The position numbers and the translations under genes were made by a program. From Lepidodermella squamata (taxonomy: Eukaryota; Gastrotricha), in contig JBLDXI010000034.1 of assembly GCA_047495785.1 (NCBI GenBank), positions 310,001 to 374,000 of the forward strand: a stretch of 64,000 nt of DNA, written 5' to 3'. Of this stretch, positions 58,647-64,000 are shown in pieces. Positions within the stretch are counted from its first letter, which is position 1; every line of letters starts with the position of its first letter. Under the pieces are notes generated by a model. It had not been told where the DNA came from and did no database searches. It saw nothing but the letters and a program-made list of their open reading frames with translations.

Positions 58647-59095
58647 TTTATAGAAAAATGACTCCATTCAAGACTGCATAATATTCGATGATTTCTAATT
58701 ATATTTTTGAGTTCACGAATAACTTGAAACAATAAACTTCTGCGATTTCGATAACCAAAGCCCTGAAATTACTTATGTCTTGTGCCTCAAGGGCGAATTA
58801 TCTTTGTGAGTGACTATCGAATTTCTTTTTTATTCTATCGAGGTGCAAGTTGAATAAGTCTTCGAACAAATAATGAGCCCAAGTCGCCGCTAAAACCGGC
58901 ACACTTCACTCATAGAGATAGGATAGTGCAAATAATAATGCGTGTAAATTTCATCGCATTCGCCGTTTTCTTATCGCCGTAACTAGGGAGAATGAAGCTT
59001 CTTATAATGTCGCTCATTTGTTGAAGCTTTATTACTATTTCCTGTTTGATAAGGCCTGCTTTTAACTCTGTCATCATTTTTAGCTTCGCTTGAAT
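58647..59095. other. Spacer between NmrA copy 3 and kinase-ankyrin copy 2
   Basis: 3' flank of NmrA copy 3; part of it (AATAAACTTCTGCGATTTCG) recurs inverted at 41730. A TTTTTAG acceptor-like site lies 14 bases before the kinase ATG, possibly a trans-splice or 5' UTR intron site. No gene is seen. Confidence 0.55.
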
Positions 59096-62000
59096 ATGGA
59101 ACCAATGAAATATCGATCTATGACATCGTTCTCTGTTGTTAAAGCCTTGCGTTATGGCCGCCTACGAAAATCTGTGTTGTGCGAACATAACGGGAGCCCT
59201 CAGGAACAAGTGGTTATCAAAGAAACCAACTTGACAACCCTTCGCAAGGAATTTGAGAAAGACTTTGGAAGAATTGCTGAACTTCTCTACGAAAGAGTGA
59301 GTTATCGTCAATATATGCCTTATTTTGGCATGAGACGTACTATAGGACGCCGCGGCTTGCAGAAAATCAGAAAAAGCGTGATATTTTTAATGAGGTCCAA
59401 AGTCCAACTCGCCCAATGAGTCATCTCATTACATTTTTGCAATCATCTTAAGCCTCTTTTTTTGCTTAAGATCAACGAGATTAACACATCTTTACACAGC
59501 GTCACGCCGATCTTTTGCTGTAAAAGAATTCTCAGCAGTTTTTAATTATTGACATTTATTGACATAAAAAATTAAAATGTTATAAATTAAAAAATTTTAA
59601 ATTTCGAAATTACTGGACTAAAAATTAAATCGTATGCACGGAATATTTATGCACAGTGGGTCGCAGCCGCGGGGTCATGTAATGGGAGCTTCGAAGCCGC
59701 GGCGTCCTATAGTACGTCTCATGTATTTTGGGGGTGTTTTACGTCTTTTCCACTTGAGTTATCAATCAAACTCAAAGTAGTTTGAACAAGTTAACTTCGA
59801 AGACAAATTAGGATTATCCTGGGAAGAGTCTGTACACCCCAAATCGCGCATATTTTAATATTTCAGGATTTGTTAATGGTCGATATCAGCCATGCAAACA
59901 TTGTCAAGGCGTTTGACGCTTTTGAACGTAACTTTCTACTTTAAATTCAGACATAGAAGTTCCTAGTAATAATATTCCAACTATAGAGACATATTCCGGA
60001 GAGGATTCTTCTTCTCTCAACTGCATGATGAGGTACTTGGTGATGGAGTTTTGCGGGGGAGGAAGTTTCGAAAGCCTGATCACGCCTGAGACTAGACCTA
60101 TCCCGGAAATCATGCTTCAAATATGGTCGCGCCAACTTGTATCAGCTTTGGCTTACCTTAACGACCGAAAAATCGTTCATCGCAACATAACGACAAGCAA
60201 TGTACTGCTAACAGAAGACCGAGGCACAGCTAAACTGGCTGATTTGGGAATGGTCGAGAGATTAGACACGTAAGATTGAAAAGAAGCATTTAATCCTTGA
60301 TGAATTCGATATTCAAAACAGTGGTTCACAAATGACCGCTCTAGCTGCGTGGTACCCTTCCGCTCCTGAGGTTTTGAAATGTCAACCGAAATCATCTGCA
60401 AGTGATGTTTGGTCGTTGGGATTCGCGCTTTTCAAATTAGCCAACTTTCAAGAACCAGTATGAGAATGAACCTATATACGCGATGATTTACTTTTGTTTT
60501 ATCATTCCCCAGTTCATCTCAACGGCGGATATTTTAAGGTAAACTCATGAGTTGGATACAGAGGTCTCAAGCTTAAATCTATGATAATTTAGTAATAAAC
60601 TGAAACCATTCGACGAGTCACGTGGCTATTCCGTTGAATTCCGGGATTTTGTCATGTCAATGCTTGCCGTGAATCCTGATGATCGACCGGCCTCAACTCA
60701 GCTTATATCCAATAGTTTTCTGTTGAAATCAGCACCCATGCGTTATACAAAGGTATGATTGGTTCCCATGTCTTCTGAATTGTTGCTGCAAACTTGATTC
60801 ATCTTTCCTTCTATACTTTAGCCAGACCAATCATTCGTCGAACCTAACCAAGTGGCTGTTAAGGTAGCTGCGGATTATTTTACAATTCATTCAGGCTTTA
60901 ATTATTTATATTGCCAGGAGCTATTTGACTGCGTAATGAAGCGAAAAGATGTGTTGAAATTGGTGCAGCTACTCTCTAACAGTGATCTCGGTCTTAGCCC
61001 AGACTGCAAAGACGATGATGGATTGCCTCTGTTGTCGCTTGCAGCTGGGATTGGCTACAACGACATTGTGGAAACTCTGGTCAGGCAGTTTGAGGCAGAC
61101 ATTGGAGTTCGTACTGCTAGAGGTTCGACACCACTGTTGATTGCCGCCGGCAATGGCCATGCCGAGGTGGTGAGGATGTTGGCTGGCGAGTTCAATGCCG
61201 ATGTTAATTATACCAATATAGCTGGCGCGACGCCACTTGGGATCGCCGCCAACAATGGCCACACCGAGGTAGTGAGGATGTTGGCTGGCGAGTTCAATGC
61301 CGATGCTAATTCTGCCAATGAGGATGGATTGACGCCACTGTATGCCGCCGCCTTCAGTGGCCATACCGATGTGGTGAAGATGTTGGCTGGCGAGTTCAAC
61401 GCCGACGTGAATACTGCCTCGAAAGATGGCTTTACGCCACTGTATGTCGCCGCCTCCAAAGGCCACAGCGAGGTTGTGAAGATGTTGGCTGGCGAGTTCA
61501 AGGCGAACGTGAAATCAGCGAATAAAAATGGGGCCACGCCACTGTATGTCGCCGCCCAGAATGGCCACATCGAGGTTGTCAGGATGTTGGCTGGCGAGTT
61601 CAAGGCACACGTGGAATCGGCGCTCGAAGATGGCACGACACCATTGTGTAACGCTGCTCTGAATGGCCACGCCAAAGTGGTGAGGATGTTGGCTGGCGAG
61701 TTCAATGCCGACGTGAATTCTGCAGATAAAGATGGCTTTACGCCACTGTTTGTCGCCGCCCAGAATGGCCACATCGAGGTTGTGAAGATTCTGGCTGGCG
61801 AGTTCAAAGCGAACGTGGAATCGCCGAATAAAAATGGGGCAACGCCATTGTACATCACCGCCGAGAATGGCCACATCGAGGTGATTGAGGCACTAGCTGG
61901 CCTATTCAGCGCCAAAGTAAATGCTGCTTGTAATGATGGTCAGACGCCGTTGATGGCTGCTGCATATTTTGGCCATCACCATGTTGCTGAAGTTCTCCTT

Positions 62001-62141
62001 ACGAAATTCCAAGCAAACATCGCTGTCTTAGATCGCCGTAATAAGACAGCCTTGCATTGGGCCACGATCTGCGATAAAAGTGTTTCTGCTGATGACAAGC
62101 GCAAGACTATCGAAATACTCGAGCGGCCAAAATTAAACTAG
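59096..62141 (+). CDS. Pseudokinase-ankyrin fusion, copy 2, 728 aa
   Basis: Exons 59096-59296, 59867-59927, 59987-60269, 60322-60457, 60513-60538, 60593-60752 and 60822-62141 (2187 nt) close in frame. Residues 1-290 are a protein-kinase fold: EQVVIKE, NIVKAFDAFE, YLVMEFCGGGSFESL, IVHRNITTSNVLL, LADLG, SAPEVL, ASDVWSLGFALFKLA, NPDDRP. The catalytic Asp of HRD is Asn and the Gly-rich loop is absent, so phosphotransfer is unlikely. A linker (about 290-340) leads to eleven or so 33-residue ankyrin repeats with near-identical DNA (GHxEVVRMLAGEFNADVN). Order kinase then ankyrin recalls RIPK4/ANKK1, although those keep HRD. Intron 1 is 570 bp instead of 51 bp, mostly because of an inserted 395-bp TIR element. 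Confidence 0.88.
59329..59723. mobile_element. 395-bp element with perfect 30-bp terminal inverted repeats
   Basis: CATGAGACGTACTATAGGAC begins the left arm (59329-59358); the right arm 59694-59723 is its exact reverse complement over 30 bases. It lies wholly in intron 1 of the kinase-ankyrin gene. The equivalent 51-bp intron at 41159-41109 has no insert. No coding frame is inside, so it is a MITE-like passenger. Confidence 0.85.
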
Positions 62142-62334
62142 CTCGCAGTCAAGCATTTACCTAGACACAATGACCCAATAATCTATCGATAAACAAATGT
62201 GAAACTATAAAAAACCTCTTGCGCTGGTAAATTGTTGTAGCCCAGTGTCAAACTCTATTCAAGAATATTTTGACTAAAACGTCCCTCAATGAAAACGAAG
62301 ATGGAAGTATCATTTTCTTTGGCGTATTGTTGAA

Positions 62335-62571
62335 TTATAGATAGAGAAGAGTCGAAGCGTCTATCTCACTCATCGCATAGTTATTCATGTTATTAGCTGA
62401 AGCAAGAACATTATCCGAGTGCCGAACAACAATGGCAAACTCGTAGCCATCGACGGCGACAAAGCAGCAAGTTATTGCGACGAAAGCGGCTGCAACTAAT
62501 TCAAGAACCACTAACGGACGGGTTGAATTATTTAGGCAATTGGCTTGCAATTGGCTTGATTTGAGCCTCAT
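62335..62571 (-). CDS. Small open frame with a hydrophobic segment, 78 aa
   Basis: ATG at 62571 opens a frame with one hydrophobic stretch (VVLELVAAAFVAITCCFVAV) and a polar end. A related word VVAFDGYVFAE occurs at the equivalent place beside kinase-ankyrin copy 1 (about 38860). No introns, promoter or known domain. It could be chance or a decayed membrane exon. Confidence 0.25.
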   Translation of the reverse strand: MRLKSSQLQANCLNNSTRPLVVLELVAAAFVAITCCFVAVDGYEFAIVVRHSDNVLASANNMNNYAMSEIDASTLLYL

Positions 62572-62619
62572 TTGCTAAAATGTCACTGCTGAAAAGTCTG
62601 ACCTCGTCGTCAATTATTA

Positions 62620-62961
62620 CAGCGTGTCCCAGAAATTGCGCAACTATTATTTAATTATAAACAAAAATTTTTAGGAATTTCTTTTTTAAATTAAACCTAC
62701 CGAGAGAATATTCCATCCAATTTAACCGAAGAAATAAAAAATTTACCGGAGAACACCCAGAAAACTGGTTAGGTAATTTTCGGTTTTTTACCCGGTTTGA
62801 CCAAATTTCTCCGGACCTATTAATCACATTGACAAATAACATACTTGAAATCTTGATCTTTCAAATCAATTTCTGGCCATGAGACGTGTCTCTCTCATTT
62901 GATAGAATTTCTGTCTACCCTTTTCCGTGTACTTTCTTCGCTTGCATTACCTATGGGACAT
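62620..62961. mobile_element. MITE-like element, about 340 bp
   Basis: Starts TA-CAGCGTGTCCCAGAAATT and ends CTATGGGACATG, imperfect inverted ends. The body matches 56800-56960 in the same orientation, and its right third matches 16444-16540 in reverse. Confidence 0.75.
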
Positions 62962-63274
62962 GATGGACTTTCTAGTGAAATCGATACTAGAAATCGATAT
63001 AATGTCTCAGGTTTCCAGCGCTATTTCGCTGTCCTATTTTTTCAGGTCAGGAGCGATTGTCAAGAGCATTAGTTCACTGTTCACTGGTAATTAAAAGTCA
63101 TTTTGATTTAAATAATCGAATATAAAATGGAGCCTTGACCGTTTAAATTCATTTCTGCTGATATTAATATCTGCTGCCATCTCTTTCTATGGGAAATATT
63201 TCACCTTGCTCTCTTAGCTCTTGGGCGTGATATTTCCAAATAAATATATTAATTGAAAAGTAGAATTTAATATA

Positions 63275-64000
63275 ATGGATAAATTACTGGCCACTATTCG
63301 CTCGTTGCCTGTGAGTTCGGACTTGGAAGCGGATACTTCCTATATTTCGAAGCATTTCGCTACAGCAGTAAGAGGCAACCCTAGAAATTTGCAGGAAATA
63401 GCCGCGTTGGTCCCGTCCATGATAGCCGACCAAAATAAACGGTATGAAATTCTGAAATGCGACGCAAGTAATACCTGGCGTCGCATGTCCGCTGAAACAC
63501 GGTCTCAAAAGCCTATTGATGATATACCAGTACTCGGACTTGATAGCGAAAAAGAAAAGCGCCCTATGCTTAAGCGTCATATTGTTCAACAAGATGACCA
63601 GAGAAAATCCGCGTCCAAGAAGCCGAAACCGAGTAATTTACCCGATCAGAATTTATTTGTATTCGAAACTGACCAAATTCAGGAAAATAATGACCCCGTC
63701 CGTATTGAGGGCCCGTCTTCCGAGATGAAAAGCATCGACCTACCTGAATCGTTCAACACAGAATTCATGCCTGAGACGAACAATGTCGACATTGAAATGG
63801 ATATATTATTGTTTCCCCTAAACCCATCACCGATTGAACCCTTTAACTTCGAATCTGAAATTTCAATTGATACATGTCACGCGGATGTTTTCGATTACTC
63901 CGAGTCACCAAGAATAGTGGAACAGCCCGATTTGAGTTCGACTGCACGCCAGAGTAGTCGCCAAGTAGCAAGGGAATTCCCAGTAATACATATGCACAAT
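63275..64000 (+). CDS. Unknown protein, N-terminal 242 aa, runs off the window
   Basis: From ATG 63275 the frame is open for 242 codons to the last base. The start reads MDKLLATIRSLPVSSDLEAD. The middle is basic (KRPMLKRHIVQQ, RKSASKKPKPS) and the rest acidic and Pro/Ser-rich. There is no signal peptide or membrane segment, and the composition suggests a partly disordered, possibly nuclear protein. Further exons may lie beyond the window. I do not recognise a family. Confidence 0.65.
   Translation, partial: MDKLLATIRSLPVSSDLEADTSYISKHFATAVRGNPRNLQEIAALVPSMIADQNKRYEILKCDASNTWRRMSAETRSQKPIDDIPVLGLDSEKEKRPMLKRHIVQQDDQRKSASKKPKPSNLPDQNLFVFETDQIQENNDPVRIEGPSSEMKSIDLPESFNTEFMPETNNVDIEMDILLFPLNPSPIEPFNFESEISIDTCHADVFDYSESPRIVEQPDLSSTARQSSRQVAREFPVIHMHN

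Noticed and set aside
60969-61915. Minus-strand frames opposite kinase-ankyrin copy 2
   Set aside because: Same ankyrin-repeat shadow effect.
1-64000. CRISPR arrays, bacterial operons or ribosome binding sites
   Set aside because: The sequence is intron-containing eukaryotic DNA; the tandem repeats present are coding or minisatellite type with no spacers.

Overview
The window is nuclear DNA of a multicellular animal. Nearly every gene is split by short AT-rich introns (about 45-80 bp) with GT..AG or occasionally GC..AG borders, acceptors are mostly TTTTCAG or TTTTAG, and AATAAA signals follow stops. Gene content is metazoan: secreted collagens, a tetraspanin, C-type lectins, a GT-B fucosyltransferase-like enzyme and a kinase-ankyrin fusion. 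Intron style, packing and tandem families of secreted proteins suggest a small invertebrate, possibly nematode-like, but nothing here fixes the phylum. I rebuilt exon chains by hand; most close in frame to the base.

Left (1-18 kb): three related secreted collagen genes (partial at 1-1257; 819 aa at 1358-5199; 1222 aa at 11486-15981). They share split-Gly exons and short non-collagen tails. The third is proline-poor and built of 63-bp repeats in a 2.8-kb exon. Between the second and third lies a 709-aa minus-strand gene resembling a degenerate 2-oxoglutarate/Fe(II) oxygenase. A two-exon secreted-protein gene is nested antisense inside its 1.9-kb intron. A tetraspanin follows.

Middle (18-39 kb): a GC-rich long inverted repeat, then a cluster of 12-exon secreted proteins with a Cys-rich N-terminal half and two C-type-lectin-like domains (20.1-22.8, 26.5-28.9 and 31.0-33.7 kb; a fourth on the minus strand at 46.9-49.5 kb). 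The 26.5-kb copy is frameshifted. An ankyrin gene with an apparent signal sequence, a Cys-rich secreted protein and a fucosyltransferase-like gene sit among them.

Right (39-64 kb): a cassette of an NmrA-like (NMRAL1/HSCARG type) gene followed on the same strand by a pseudokinase-ankyrin gene occurs twice in opposite orientation (minus at 43.7-39.3 kb, plus at 57.4-62.1 kb). There is a third NmrA copy at 50.9-52.2 kb, NmrA fragments, a helical secreted-protein gene (55.2-56.6 kb) and its deletion relic (50.1 kb). Several short terminal-inverted-repeat elements lie around them. The window ends inside an open reading frame starting at 63275.

Overall this is a region shaped by segmental duplication, inversion, exon loss and MITE-like insertion. 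Products are mainly extracellular (collagens, lectins) with intracellular NmrA and kinase-ankyrin proteins. Family functions come from general knowledge; expression and real activities are not visible here.
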